From positions 27,347-91,346 of the forward strand of contig NZ_KE387005.1 in NCBI RefSeq assembly GCF_000429965.1: a stretch of DNA of 64,000 nucleotides. Direction: 5' to 3'. The notes under the pieces were generated by a model. It searched no databases, was not told the DNA's origin, and worked only from the letters and a program-made list of their open reading frames with translations. The stretch comes from Desulfogranum mediterraneum DSM 13871. Its GTDB lineage: Bacteria; Desulfobacterota; Desulfobulbia; Desulfobulbales; Desulfobulbaceae. Position 1 is the stretch's first letter. Each line of letters opens with the position of its first letter. This document shows positions 34,925 through 44,453 of this stretch, piece after piece. The translations under genes and the position numbers were made by a program.

Positions 34925-35680
34925 TTAGGCGTTCATATAAAAAACGTTTGGCAGGGCTCCGGTTTCCGGACGAAGCACCCAGACAACCTTTCCAGGCTGA
35001 TGCACCAGGCTGTACACTTCACTGTTGGGATCACTGAGATCACCAAATACTCGTACATCTGCAGGACAGGCTTCGACGCAGGCCGTATCTTTCATTCCCT
35101 TTGAGAGGCGGGTATCATAACAGAAGTTACACTTATCAACGGCACGGACCTCTTCGTTGAAGTAACGGGCATTATAGGGGCAGGCCGCCATGCAGGTCTT
35201 GCAACCGATACACTTTTTGGAGTCCATCATCACGATACCGGTGGTCTTGTCCTTGTAGGTGGCCACAGTGGGACAGACCCGAACACAGGGAGGACGGTTA
35301 CAGTGGTTACAGAGCACCGGCATAAAGATCCGCTCCTTCTGATCAGGCCCGATCTCCCGATAACTCTCCAGGATGATGGTGCGGTAGCCATAGGAAGGAA
35401 CATGGTTGGTGCGGACACAGGCCTCCATGCACAGCTGACAGTCAACGCAGAGATTCTGACGCATGACCATGCTGTAGTGAGGGCTGTGGGGATATTTTTT
35501 GACAGACTCCATGCCGCCCAGAGCCCCCAGGGCCTTGGGTGCCGAGGTCAACGACAAAACCGTACCCCCCATAAACAGCCCGGTAATGGCCAGACCGGCC
35601 TGCAGGAAGGTTCGCCGCTCCAGCGAAGGAATATTTTCCACACCTTCATTTTCTTTCTTTTCCAACTCACTAATGTTCAT
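34925..35680 (-). CDS. Tat-exported ferredoxin-like subunit with four [4Fe-4S] clusters
   Basis: A 251-residue protein of the NrfC/DsrO/HmcB type. The N-terminus ERRTFLQAG plus a hydrophobic stretch is a Tat-like signal or anchor. Four cysteine sets are visible: CVDCQLCMEAC, CNHCNRPPCVRVCP, CIGCKTCMAACP and CNFC...CVEACP, enough for four clusters. Such proteins connect an NrfD-type membrane subunit with a periplasmic cytochrome, and the cytochrome gene follows 19 nt downstream. The nearest NrfD is 2 kb away in the same direction. The set resembles Cbc4-, Nhc- or Hmc-like complexes of anaerobes, but I cannot assign one. Confidence 0.93.
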   Translation of the reverse strand: MNISELEKKENEGVENIPSLERRTFLQAGLAITGLFMGGTVLSLTSAPKALGALGGMESVKKYPHSPHYSMVMRQNLCVDCQLCMEACVRTNHVPSYGYRTIILESYREIGPDQKERIFMPVLCNHCNRPPCVRVCPTVATYKDKTTGIVMMDSKKCIGCKTCMAACPYNARYFNEEVRAVDKCNFCYDTRLSKGMKDTACVEACPADVRVFGDLSDPNSEVYSLVHQPGKVVWVLRPETGALPNVFYMNA

Positions 35681-36078
35681 TACACGCCCTCAATCTGAAA
35701 TAGTCAAAAAAACTTTGGCACAGTGTACTACAGTGTGTAACGCCTCAGCACCACATACATCAGGGTTAATCTCCTCTCCTCACTCAAAACACAAGCCTGT
35801 AACCATACCCTAAATCAGCAAGAAGGGCAAGATCTCAAACAGGTAGAATCAAGCGCCTACGCCGGCTGGGAGCTGGAGCATACATGCGGCCGAGCAAATC
35901 CATTGACCCGGCCGACAAAGATGAATATCGTTGGCCCAGGCGACAGCCATGAACCAAGAGAGCCGAAGAGCCCCAGGCAGACCTGCCCTGAACAGCCCCC
36001 CGGTACCCGCACTCCTTACCCACAAGGGTACCTTGAAAAATTGTTTTTCAAGGTGGCCACAAACCAGCAACAGCCACT
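35681..36078. other. Divergent intergenic region between the FeS gene and the PAS activator
   Basis: A gap of 398 nt that must hold promoters for both directions. It contains short hairpin element H (36026-36057), close to the activator start. I looked for a sigma-54 -24/-12 site for the FeS gene and found none convincing. Confidence 0.5.
36026..36057. repeat. Short hairpin element, copy H
   Basis: A 32-bp element, GGGTACCTTGAAAAA - TTGT - TTTTCAAGGTGGC, flanked by perfect 5-bp direct repeats CACAA (36021-36025, 36058-36062). It consists of little more than the two terminal arms and lies 21 nt before the start of the next gene, inside its leader. Confidence 0.75.
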
Positions 36079-38496
36079 ATGTCTCAACCATTTGAATTTC
36101 CGCAATCGCCCCTGGCCATCTTCATCCTGGACCAGCAGTGGCGAGTAATCGGCATCAACGCCGAGGCCGAAGCACTCATCGGCAAACAGCGAGGGCACAT
36201 AGTGGGAACCCCCCTGGACCGCCTCTTTCGCGCAGACAGCGACGCAGACGCTCTCTTCTCCCTCCTGGAACAGAGCAAAAAGGGCCAGGCCGTCTCCAGA
36301 CAATCCATCCTGATCACCACCTGCCGGAAGGAGCCTGCCAGGAAGGCGATGCAGGCCTCGGTATTCCCTATCCCCAAGTCCTGCAAGGAGAGTGACCGCC
36401 AAGAGGTCATGGTCACCCTGGAGCCCACCAACCAGCCTGCCCACCACCAGCTGCTCTTCAACTCGGTTGACCAGGGTGTACTCACGGTCAACCCGCAACT
36501 GGAGATCACCTCCTTCAACTCCAGCGCCGAGAGGCTGACCGGCTGGTCCAGGGAAGAGATCCTCGGCAAGAACTGCAGCACGGTCTTTCCGGCGGAGATC
36601 TGCGGCAACGCCTGCCTGATCGGCCAATCCATCACAGAAAAACGTTCCATCGCTGCCCGCACCATCTTCATGAGCACCAAGGAGGGCCAGAGCTTCCCAC
36701 TCTCCCTGACCAGCTCACCCCTCTATGACGCCGACGGCAGGGTGATCGGCGGAGTCCAGACCTTTTACGACTGTACCGACGCCCTCCAGACCGACCTGAT
36801 CCTCTCTTCTGTGGCCGACGGGGTCTTTACCGTGGATAAGAATCGGATCATCACCTCCTTTAACAGGGCCGCCGAAGATATCACCGGCTGGACCAGGGAA
36901 GAGGTGATCGGCAAGGCCTGCAGTTCGATCTTCCACTCCAGCGTCTGCGGCGGCAACTGCCTGCTCCAGAAGGCCATTGACCACAACGACTCCTACATCG
37001 ACCGTTCGATCTTTATCAAGAACAAGGCGGGTAACTCCATTCCGGTCACCATCAGCTCCTCGCCCCTGCTGGATGACTTTGGCAACATCATCGGCGGCAT
37101 CGAAACCTTTCGCGACAACACCTCCTCCATCCGAGAGAACCTGATCCTCGACTCCATTGCCGACGGCGTCTTCACCGTGGACCGCAACTGGCAGATCACC
37201 TCCTTTAACCGCGCCGCCGAAGAGATCACCGGCTGGGACCGGAACCAGGCCATGGGCAAATCATGCTCAGCCATCTTCCACTCCTCCATCTGCGGCAAAA
37301 ATTGCGCCATTGCCGAGAGCCTCTATACCGGCAAGGCCGCCTCCAACCGCTCCATCACCATCCGCAACAGCGAAGGTGCCGAGGTTCCCATCAGCATCAG
37401 CGCCGCGCCCCTGACCGACCACGAGGGCAACATCATCGGCGGGGTCGAGACCTTCCGCGACCTGACCGACATCACCACCCTCCGCAAACAGCTCAGCCAG
37501 AAGTACACCTTTGACGAGATCATCTCCAAGTCGACCAAGATGCAGCGACTCTTTGCCATCCTGCCTGATATTGCCCGCAGCCCCAGCACCGTCCTCATCC
37601 TGGGAGAAAGCGGCACCGGCAAGGAGCTGATTGCCCGCGCCCTCTACAACGCCAGCAGCAGGCGGGAACAGCCCTTTATCGTGGTCAACTGCGGAGCCCT
37701 GCCCGAAACCCTGCTGGAGTCCGAACTCTTCGGCTACAAGGCAGGCGCCTTTACCGATGCCAGGAAAGATAAGCAGGGACGATTCGCCGCCGCAGAGGGG
37801 GGCACCCTGTTTTTGGACGAGATCGGCGACATCCCCCTCTCGGTCCAGGTAAAGCTGTTACGGGTCCTCCAGGAAAAGGTCTACGAACCCCTGGGATCCA
37901 ACACCCCGGTCAAGGCCGATGTCCGTATCATCACCGCCACCAATCGAGACCTGCAGAGCCTGGTCCAGGAGGGGAGGTTCCGAGAGGACCTCTTCTACCG
38001 GCTCAACGTGGTCAAGATCAACCTGCCGGCCCTGCGTGAACGCAAGGAAGATATCCCCCTCTTGATCGAACATTTCATCAAGAAGTACAGCGCCGAACAA
38101 GGAAAGGACATCGTCGGCATGTCCAGCAGCGCCCTCTCCCTGCTGATGCCCCACAACTACCCGGGCAACATCCGTGAGCTGGAAAACATTGTCGAGTACT
38201 CTTTTATCCTCTGCGAGGGTGGCTATATCCAGCCCCACCACCTGCCGGACCCCTTCTCCACCTCAGCCATCCACCAGGAGAGCAGCAGCGCCGACGGCGC
38301 AGTCAACCACGGCGTCCAGTCCCTGGAAGAGATCGAGAAGCAGGCCATCCTGATTGCCCTGGAGCGCAACCACTGGCGGAAGATGCGGACCTGCGGAGAC
38401 CTGCACATCTCCAAAGACACCCTCCGCCGCAAGATCAGGAAATATCAGCTCGTCGACCCGAGAGAGCAGAAGCTCCAGCAGGAAGGTTCCGCCTGA
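36079..38496 (+). CDS. Sigma-54 activator with tandem Cys-triad PAS domains
   Basis: An 805-residue regulator. An N-terminal PAS-like domain (about 5-110) is followed by three tandem PAS domains, each with the same C-X8-C-X3-C triad: C166/C175/C179, C281/C290/C294, C396/C405/C409 (GKxCSxxF....CGxxC). Then comes the AAA+ domain with Walker A GESGTGKE and Walker B TLFLDEIGD, and a C-terminal Fis-type helix-turn-helix. The sigma-54 contact loop reads GAFTDA instead of GAFTGA. The triads suggest a redox, Fe-S or metal sensor. It is divergent from the FeS-cytochrome genes, a plausible target. The ATG has no clear ribosome site. There is no receiver domain, so it senses directly. Confidence 0.92.
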   Translation: MSQPFEFPQSPLAIFILDQQWRVIGINAEAEALIGKQRGHIVGTPLDRLFRADSDADALFSLLEQSKKGQAVSRQSILITTCRKEPARKAMQASVFPIPKSCKESDRQEVMVTLEPTNQPAHHQLLFNSVDQGVLTVNPQLEITSFNSSAERLTGWSREEILGKNCSTVFPAEICGNACLIGQSITEKRSIAARTIFMSTKEGQSFPLSLTSSPLYDADGRVIGGVQTFYDCTDALQTDLILSSVADGVFTVDKNRIITSFNRAAEDITGWTREEVIGKACSSIFHSSVCGGNCLLQKAIDHNDSYIDRSIFIKNKAGNSIPVTISSSPLLDDFGNIIGGIETFRDNTSSIRENLILDSIADGVFTVDRNWQITSFNRAAEEITGWDRNQAMGKSCSAIFHSSICGKNCAIAESLYTGKAASNRSITIRNSEGAEVPISISAAPLTDHEGNIIGGVETFRDLTDITTLRKQLSQKYTFDEIISKSTKMQRLFAILPDIARSPSTVLILGESGTGKELIARALYNASSRREQPFIVVNCGALPETLLESELFGYKAGAFTDARKDKQGRFAAAEGGTLFLDEIGDIPLSVQVKLLRVLQEKVYEPLGSNTPVKADVRIITATNRDLQSLVQEGRFREDLFYRLNVVKINLPALRERKEDIPLLIEHFIKKYSAEQGKDIVGMSSSALSLLMPHNYPGNIRELENIVEYSFILCEGGYIQPHHLPDPFSTSAIHQESSSADGAVNHGVQSLEEIEKQAILIALERNHWRKMRTCGDLHISKDTLRRKIRKYQLVDPREQKLQQEGSA

Positions 38497-38650
38497 AACC
38501 CGCCAGAGAAGATCAACCTCTCTTTCAGGGCAGAAGAAAAAGAGCCGAGCTTCATGGGGTAGCAGAAAAAAAGCTGAAGCGCATCTTAGGGTACCGCGGA
38601 CATTGGTGTGCAGATAGAAGCTAAGCCATTTTTAATGGTTGTATGATCTA

Positions 38651-38724
38651 AAAAAACAGATTAATTCAGGCCTTATCCGCCAGGCTGCGCAGCAAAACCA
38701 GGCAGCTGTCAGATTAGGCCTGAA
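38651..38724 (-). terminator. Candidate terminator of the carbonic anhydrase-chemoreceptor gene
   Basis: Inverted repeat TTCAGGCCT/AGGCCTGAA (38665-38673, 38716-38724) with a long loop, followed on the minus strand by a seven-residue T-run after an 8-nt gap. It is 25 nt past the stop codon. The loop is large, so efficiency is uncertain. Confidence 0.5.
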
Positions 38725-38748
38725 CTTATTTCATTATATCAAAAAATA

Positions 38749-41700
38749 TTATACTTTGAACTTAGAAACCATCTCCTTGAGACTTTCTGCGAACTCGTTG
38801 AGCTGGTTTGAACTGGAGAGAACATCAGCGCTACTCGTATTCAGTTTTGTTGCGGCGCTGTCAATGCCGGCGATTTCTCCGGAAATATCACGAGCGACTA
38901 CCGAGCTTTCAGAAACATTTTCAGTTACCTCCTGAATGCCCTGGGAGGCCTGCGCGACATTTGCAGCAATCTCCTGGGTTGCAGCTGCCTGTTCCTCAAT
39001 TGCTGCGGCGATGGCATTTGTCATCGTGTTTACATCATCTATTACCTTGGTAATATCTGTAATCTCTGAAACAGTTCCCTGGGTGGAATTCTGAACCCCC
39101 TCGATCTTGCTTTTAATCTCCAGCGTTGCTTCGGCTGTCTGCTTGGCAAGTTCTTTTATCTCGTTGGCTACAACGGCAAAACCCTTGCCGGCTTCACCAG
39201 CCCGGGCCGCTTCAATTGTAGCGTTCAACGCGAGCAGGTTTGTCTGCTCAGAAATTTCCGTTATTGTTTCGGTAACCTTGCTGATATCCTGGGCGGAACT
39301 TCCAAGTTCATTTACCTTTTCGGAAGCACTTGACGCCTGCTCCACTGCTTTTGTTGTCATCGTGCTGGTTTTCGCTGTATTCTGCGTTATTTCAGCAATC
39401 GTTGAGGTCATTTCTTCCGCTGCGGCTGCGACGATATTCACATTGGTCGCTGCCTGTTCTGCAGCTGCTGCCACAGAGCTCATATTCACACTCATTTCCT
39501 CAGCGGCTGCAGAAACTGTATTTGCGCTCTGACTGGTATCTTCGGAGCCGCTGGCCATTGTGTTAGCGGTTGAATGTAAAGCCTGGGACGAGTTTGAAAG
39601 CTCAAGGGATCCGCTCTTGATATCTTGCATCATTTGTCGCAGACTGCGGTTCATCTGGGACAGCGCCTCCACCAACAAACCCGTCTCATCTTTTTGCTTC
39701 ACCTCCAGACTCTGGGTGAGATCACCGTTTGCTATCGCTTCTGCAAAAGAAACACTCTGCAGAATGGGAGTGGTAATCAGCCGGGTGAGAAACAGCGCCA
39801 ACATGGAGCCAGCGATTAACATCACCGTTATCAGCATGATAATCGTGAAGATGGCCTCTTTCACAGTGCTGTCAGCCATCATTTCCGCCACATGAGACAG
39901 CTCTGCTGCACTGCTGAAAAACTCGCCCATCAGCGAGTTCATCTTTGCCGAATCCTGCTCGATAACGGCAACGTCTTTAACGACCTTCCTGAGAACCAGC
40001 TCATACTCCCCGATGGCTGTTTCAATCGACTTCAGCTGTTGCAACTCCTCCTGTCCGGTAATTTCATGCTCCACGGCAGCAAGGTAGCCCTTAAATGCTC
40101 CAAGCTCTCTCTCCATTGTGGCTATATGGTGCGGATTCTTATCGAGCAGAAATTCCACTTCGGCACGGGAGAGTTTTACTCCATGTATCTCCAAGGTAAG
40201 GAGATGCTCAACAATGGCAGTTTGCCTCACTATTTCTGACAGATCGACCCCTTTATGTTCAGCTTCCGCAAGCATCTCTTCATGATGCCCAGCCATAATC
40301 TCAATTTTACTTTCAAAACCTAGGGAAGCATTGCTAAGCTCGACTTCAAGCTCTTCAATTTCACGAAAAGAGGTGACGACCTCCTTGAACTTCTTGCCAT
40401 ACTCTGAAACATTACCCTCTAAGAATTCAACTCCAGCAAGCTGTTCTTCAGACAGGTGTCCATTTTTCCTTACCTGCTCCAGATCTTTAACAATATCCCT
40501 GAGATTAGACTCTGCACTCCGCACCTCCAACTCACCGAATTCCCTATCTTTCAAACCATTAAGCAGAAAACTGTTTTGAGATGACCTGACACTTCCAGCC
40601 TTGACCTCAACCCCCATGAACGCTGCTTCAAGATGAGCAAACCTTTTAACATCGTTAAAGTTAACGTAAGCTCCACCACCTAAAACTGTTGCAAGAACTA
40701 GAATACTACCAAAACTCGTATACATCTTCACCCGAAGGTTGAGTCTGTCAAGCGTTTTGGTAAGAAAAACCACAACCACCAAAACCAGAAAACCAACCAG
40801 TATTGCAACTATACACCAAAAAGTATTGGATAAACCATGGCTCTCCACAGGATGTTCCTGTGGTTCGTGCCCTTTGAACAGGTCAGCCTCCAGGATCTTC
40901 ATGGTATCCGCATCAGCCAGAACGATCTCCACAGGTTTAATTTCAAGGTGACCTTGAACCTTGGCATGGGAAGCGTCACCTCCACGAGACGGGCCAGAGT
41001 GGCCCCCTACCCCAGCATGGCCAGAAGTCTTTTCTCCATGGGCCGGCGCCATACGTTCTATTGCCCGACCAGGATCTGCTTCAACTTTTTTCAGGATTTC
41101 CCCAACCTGTTCTTCCGGCAGCCAGTTGACCAAACCAGTAGCGACATCATAAACAGCCCCTACAACCTTCACTTTGTTTTCTTTGTACAGATCTCTTGAA
41201 GAAGGACTGGACATAAAGAGATCTTCAATACCCTGCCAAACGTTCTCAACAATCGCCATGGGGATAATCTCGTCCCCATGGATATCGGGGTGCTGCTCGA
41301 TGGCTCGCTCGACAGCAGGTGTAATATTAGCTACCAGAGGGGGAATATTGCGCTCAAGAGCATGCCCCTTGCCATGAACAGCATGGGTTACGGCGGTGAC
41401 CGCACCGCACTGGGTGTGGCCAAGAACAACCAGGACCGGGGTATTGACATGGGCCAGGCCATACTCAATGGAACCAGCTTCATCGGTGTCGATCACATTG
41501 CCGGCAACCCTGACAACAAAGATATCCATGATACCGGCATCGAAGATTCGCTCTACCGGCACCCGTGAGTCTGAACAGGTGATGACGGTCGCAAAGGCAT
41601 GGTCTCCCTGACTTTCGGTTCCTGCCTGATAAAGCCTGTTGGCCGAAGTGTTGGGGTGAGACGAATTTCCTGTGCTGAAACGGATATTACCGGCCTTCAA

Positions 41701-41808
41701 CAGCTTGACGGCCTCTTCAGGACCGGGCTTGGAGACTGAACCTGCGGACAAGGGGAGAAAAAAAATAACGATTACAAGACTAACGATTGATTGTAGGTTG
41801 AATTGCAT
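38749..41808 (-). CDS. Carbonic anhydrase-chemoreceptor fusion protein
   Basis: A single 1019-residue reading frame. Residues 1-23 are a signal peptide. About 28-245 are a beta-carbonic anhydrase with the zinc ligands C78 (CSDSRVP), H131 and C134 (GHTQCGA) and the Asp/Arg dyad D80/R82, hence probably catalytic in the periplasm. A Gly/His-rich linker follows, then transmembrane segments at about 329-350 and 362-382, a helical periplasmic region (about 385-650), a third membrane segment (651-676), HAMP, and a complete MCP signalling domain with the tip [22 protein letters not shown]2/bicarbonate interconversion could thus be tied to chemotaxis. AGGAGGG precedes the ATG. The gene is monocistronic; a broken insertion sequence ends about 54 nt upstream and may have disturbed its promoter. 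Confidence 0.93.
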   Translation of the reverse strand: MQFNLQSIVSLVIVIFFLPLSAGSVSKPGPEEAVKLLKAGNIRFSTGNSSHPNTSANRLYQAGTESQGDHAFATVITCSDSRVPVERIFDAGIMDIFVVRVAGNVIDTDEAGSIEYGLAHVNTPVLVVLGHTQCGAVTAVTHAVHGKGHALERNIPPLVANITPAVERAIEQHPDIHGDEIIPMAIVENVWQGIEDLFMSSPSSRDLYKENKVKVVGAVYDVATGLVNWLPEEQVGEILKKVEADPGRAIERMAPAHGEKTSGHAGVGGHSGPSRGGDASHAKVQGHLEIKPVEIVLADADTMKILEADLFKGHEPQEHPVESHGLSNTFWCIVAILVGFLVLVVVVFLTKTLDRLNLRVKMYTSFGSILVLATVLGGGAYVNFNDVKRFAHLEAAFMGVEVKAGSVRSSQNSFLLNGLKDREFGELEVRSAESNLRDIVKDLEQVRKNGHLSEEQLAGVEFLEGNVSEYGKKFKEVVTSFREIEELEVELSNASLGFESKIEIMAGHHEEMLAEAEHKGVDLSEIVRQTAIVEHLLTLEIHGVKLSRAEVEFLLDKNPHHIATMERELGAFKGYLAAVEHEITGQEELQQLKSIETAIGEYELVLRKVVKDVAVIEQDSAKMNSLMGEFFSSAAELSHVAEMMADSTVKEAIFTIIMLITVMLIAGSMLALFLTRLITTPILQSVSFAEAIANGDLTQSLEVKQKDETGLLVEALSQMNRSLRQMMQDIKSGSLELSNSSQALHSTANTMASGSEDTSQSANTVSAAAEEMSVNMSSVAAAAEQAATNVNIVAAAAEEMTSTIAEITQNTAKTSTMTTKAVEQASSASEKVNELGSSAQDISKVTETITEISEQTNLLALNATIEAARAGEAGKGFAVVANEIKELAKQTAEATLEIKSKIEGVQNSTQGTVSEITDITKVIDDVNTMTNAIAAAIEEQAAATQEIAANVAQASQGIQEVTENVSESSVVARDISGEIAGIDSAATKLNTSSADVLSSSNQLNEFAESLKEMVSKFKV

Positions 41809-41861
41809 TCAGCCCTCCTGTTGGACTGTAATTTTTCATAAAAAATAATAGTGAATAGTGA

Positions 41862-42805
41862 TTACCAACGAACTTCAGCCAGCTTCAAGAGGCGCTGCGG
41901 CATTGGCGGTGTCCGCATCGCCACGCATGCCAAGCGATCAACCATGATGTGCAAATCAAACCTCCGGTTAAATCGATAGCAAAACTCTGCAAGGTACCTT
42001 GGCAGGTGACGTGGACTAAGGTGATGGTACGTTCCAGGTAATGCATTTTTAACGTTACCGATCATGACATCTACCCATTTAAAAACACCATACCCATCAT
42101 ATCGGCTGTCGGTACGGGAAATAATCGGTTGGCGCTTGCAATCATCTTTCTTGACAGCGGGGAAACAGCTGAGGCCATCTGATACTACCAATTTTAGGGA
42201 CAGATGTTTTTTTGCCCATGCTTTCAGTTCTTGTTTTGTAAATCCAATCACTCGACTCAGACGCATTTTGACAGGGTGGTCTTTTTCGGTGAGTGAAATT
42301 GATGGCACAAAGGGTGTTTTACCTGTTGCTCCACAGCCTCGAACCCTGTCATTCTTCTTTCCACCCCAATACGCGTCCTCGATAGCCACCAGCTCTTTCA
42401 GTGGTCGGGTATCATCTCTTTCCTTTATTGCCTGTTGGAGTTAAATTTTATGCGAAGCGCTGTATTTGCAGATACTCCGAGGGTACGGCCAAGGTGCAAT
42501 GAAGAAATGTCAGTTTTGACTTGAGTGACAAGGTATATCGCAAGGAACCAGACTGTAAGCGGTAATTTCGTTGATGCAAATATGTTCCCGGCAGTCAACG
42601 ATGTTTGAGTATGGCAATAATTGCATTGAAGAACCTTACGAGATGCAATTTGACAATACCCCGCATGTCCGCACCTGGGACATACAAAGACCCGGGGCCA
42701 TCGGAATGTAAACAGAGCTTGATAGCATTGTTCTTCGTCACCGTACTGATGAAGAAAATTTGTCAAACTCAAGCCTTTCCGGAACTGAATTGGATTCTTT
42801 GCCAT
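41862..42805 (-). pseudogene. Frameshifted IS1595-family transposase
   Basis: Two frames that join into one transposase. The first (42805-42425) has the zinc-ribbon N-terminus (CPRCGH and CNYC) and ends abnormally after ALRIK. The second (from about 42440 to 41862) continues with QAIKERDDTRPLKEL, then the DDE-type domain of ISXO2-like enzymes starting AIEDAYWGGKK, through VVSDGLSCF to CYRFNRR. Loss of one A in the AAAATTTAA run near 42444 explains the shift. There is no classical slippery heptamer in the right frame, so it is probably dead. Terminal inverted repeats could not be identified. AT content is higher than the neighbours. It lies upstream of the carbonic anhydrase-chemoreceptor gene. 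Confidence 0.88.
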
Positions 42806-43299
42806 GATAATCCCCCGTTTGTTTTGGTCTTGGTGGATTATGACATGGTCGGCTAATCATATAGTGACTAACCCCCAAAATAAACGTGGCTAAGGATCAG
42901 TGGTACTCATTTTTCCGTTAAGTTCGTTAGGTAGAGTGGCGGACTATATATAACAATATTCGGCCGATGTCAACTGTGGCCTAATTGTTGACCGACCGCC
43001 GATCGATCGAGGCTCGGGAGGGGTGGAGCAGGGTGGCTGGCAGTTGGACTTTTTGAAAAAGTACGGGATGTTGCTTTGGCTTGCAATCCGAGTAGAATTT
43101 AGCGATAGTGCCTACGGAGTGAATAAGGGTTACCTTGAAAAATTATTTCTCTGCCAATCCATGCGTCATGGTGTACGTTTTATCATCGGAATATCAGCTG
43201 GATGCCTGCGATAAAATTTTTCCCATGCCTTGATCCTGGTCGAAAAATCTCATTTTTCACAGGAACCTACAATTACCTTGGCTGCCCAGCGAGCGAACC
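42806..43299. other. Intergenic region right of the insertion sequence
   Basis: A gap of 494 nt that probably includes the right end of the IS1595-like element and then hairpin element F (43127-43266). A 63-codon plus-strand frame at 43023-43214 runs into the element and is not a gene. No terminal repeat of the insertion sequence was recognised. Confidence 0.5.
43127..43266 (-). repeat. Long hairpin element, copy F
   Basis: About 140 bp in minus orientation. On the plus strand its ends read GGGTTACCTTGAAAAATT and CATTTTTCACAGGAACC. The core has GATGCCTGCGATAAAATTTT and CCTTGATCCTGGTCGAAAAA. Flanks do not match as direct repeats. It is 33 nt before the Lrp gene and probably supplies part of its leader. 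Confidence 0.75.
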
Positions 43300-43812
43300 G
43301 TGTCCTTTGATCGAATCGATACCAAAATTCTCAACATCCTTCAGCAGGATGGTCGGATAACCAACGTCAGGCTGGCCAAGGAGATCGGCATCTCTCCGCC
43401 GGCCATGCTCGAGCGGGTCAGGCGCCTGAATGCCTCGGGTGTGATCGATCGTTACGCTGCCATCCTGGAGCGGGAAAAGGCAGGCTTTGGTCTGCTGGCC
43501 ATCGTCGTCGTCTCCCTCAGTCTGCACCAGATCCCTTCCCTCCAACAGATCAAGGAGCAGCTGATCGAGCTGGAAGAGGTGCAGGAATGTCTGCTACTCA
43601 CCGGGGATTGGGATTTTTTGCTCAAGGTGGCTATCAAGGACATGCGCACCTATACCGATTTCATCAATGACAGCCTCTCCGGGATACCCGGGATTCAGAA
43701 TATCCGCACCTCCTTTGTCCTGGACACCCTCAAGTCGGAAACCATGCTGCCCATCCGCACCACACCTGAGAGGGCAGGGCTGAGGGGCCCAAAAAAATCT
43801 GATCACCTCTAA
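43300..43812 (+). CDS. Lrp/AsnC-family transcriptional regulator
   Basis: A 170-residue protein with an N-terminal helix-turn-helix (IDTKILNILQQDGRITNVRLAKEIG, SPPAMLERVRRL) and a C-terminal RAM domain (about 65-140) that binds amino acids and assembles octamers. It probably regulates amino-acid metabolism, target unknown. The GTG start at 43300 has a weak ribosome site. It stands alone; the amino-acid genes in this window are far away. Confidence 0.92.
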   Translation: MSFDRIDTKILNILQQDGRITNVRLAKEIGISPPAMLERVRRLNASGVIDRYAAILEREKAGFGLLAIVVVSLSLHQIPSLQQIKEQLIELEEVQECLLLTGDWDFLLKVAIKDMRTYTDFINDSLSGIPGIQNIRTSFVLDTLKSETMLPIRTTPERAGLRGPKKSDHL

Positions 43813-43914
43813 ATTATCTGTAATATTCAGCCAAGATTATCTACCCACCTAGGCAACCAACTGATCCTACTTCTCTTTTTCTTCTTTTACTGTCCTACCC
43901 TTGCCTCTACCGTC

Positions 43915-43938
43915 CTGCCCGCGCAGGCGGGCATCCAG
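43915..43938. repeat. GC-rich palindromic dispersed repeat, second copy
   Basis: CTGCCCGCGCAGGCGGGCATCC-type palindrome, in inverted orientation relative to the copy at 144-173. A third related block is at 44031-44060. Confidence 0.55.
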
Positions 43939-44030
43939 GATTCGGGATTGCTCCGCTGACACTTCAATGCCTCGATGTCCTACCCGTGCAGGGAGGCCAT
44001 GACGCCTGGGGCGTCCTGGTACCTCCAACC

Positions 44031-44060
44031 CTGGATTTCTGCCTGCGCGCGAATGACGAC
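44031..44060. repeat. GC-rich palindromic dispersed repeat, third copy
   Basis: A 30-bp block matching 144-173 at 26 positions; the four differences break its palindrome, so it is a decayed copy. Confidence 0.55.
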
Positions 44061-44437
44061 TACAAAGATACCAAGTAGCTTACCAACGTCCCGGACTCTC
44101 CCCCGCGTGGCAATGACAGCAAAAAAACTGTCCCCTACCTCAGTGCCGAGAAATGCAACCTGTCTCCCGATGGCAGAAAAAGGCCATATCCTGATCTCTC
44201 AAAATGGTTTAGGAGGTAAACCCGCCCTGCAGTATGGTTTAGGAGAAAACCAGCTTGGCCAGGTCTTCGATGCCTTCCGAACCGTTTTAATTGAAGTGAT
44301 TGCGACCTCACCTTCAGGCTCAAAAGCTACAGGGGCTTAAGCCAAAGCTTGTTACATCAATAAGGCGGTTGGGAGATTCGGATAGACCCGAATAAAACAA
44401 AGGTCATGGCGCCGCAGCGCCTCTATACGGGCAGAGA

Positions 44438-44453
44438 GGGGGGGGGGGGGGGG
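44438..44453. repeat. Sixteen-base G homopolymer
   Basis: An uninterrupted run of 16 G (16 C on the minus strand). Such tracts are prone to slippage and serve as phase-variation switches in some bacteria, but no convincing gene spans it here. It may also be an assembly-sensitive site. Confidence 0.9.

Noticed and set aside
35700-35830. Possible sigma-54 site for the FeS gene (TGGCAC on the plus strand, TTGCCC on the minus)
   Set aside because: Neither has the paired GC element at the right distance.
40942-40958. Perfect palindrome TTCAAGGT-G-ACCTTGAA inside the linker of the carbonic anhydrase-chemoreceptor gene
   Set aside because: It equals two hairpin-element ends back to back, but it lies in frame, has no core and no flanking direct repeat, and 8-bp arms can occur by chance. 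It may still be a remnant worth checking.
42425-42460. Programmed ribosomal frameshift in the IS1595-like transposase
   Set aside because: The AAAATTTAA run is not a slippery heptamer in the required frame, and a single-base loss explains the break more simply.
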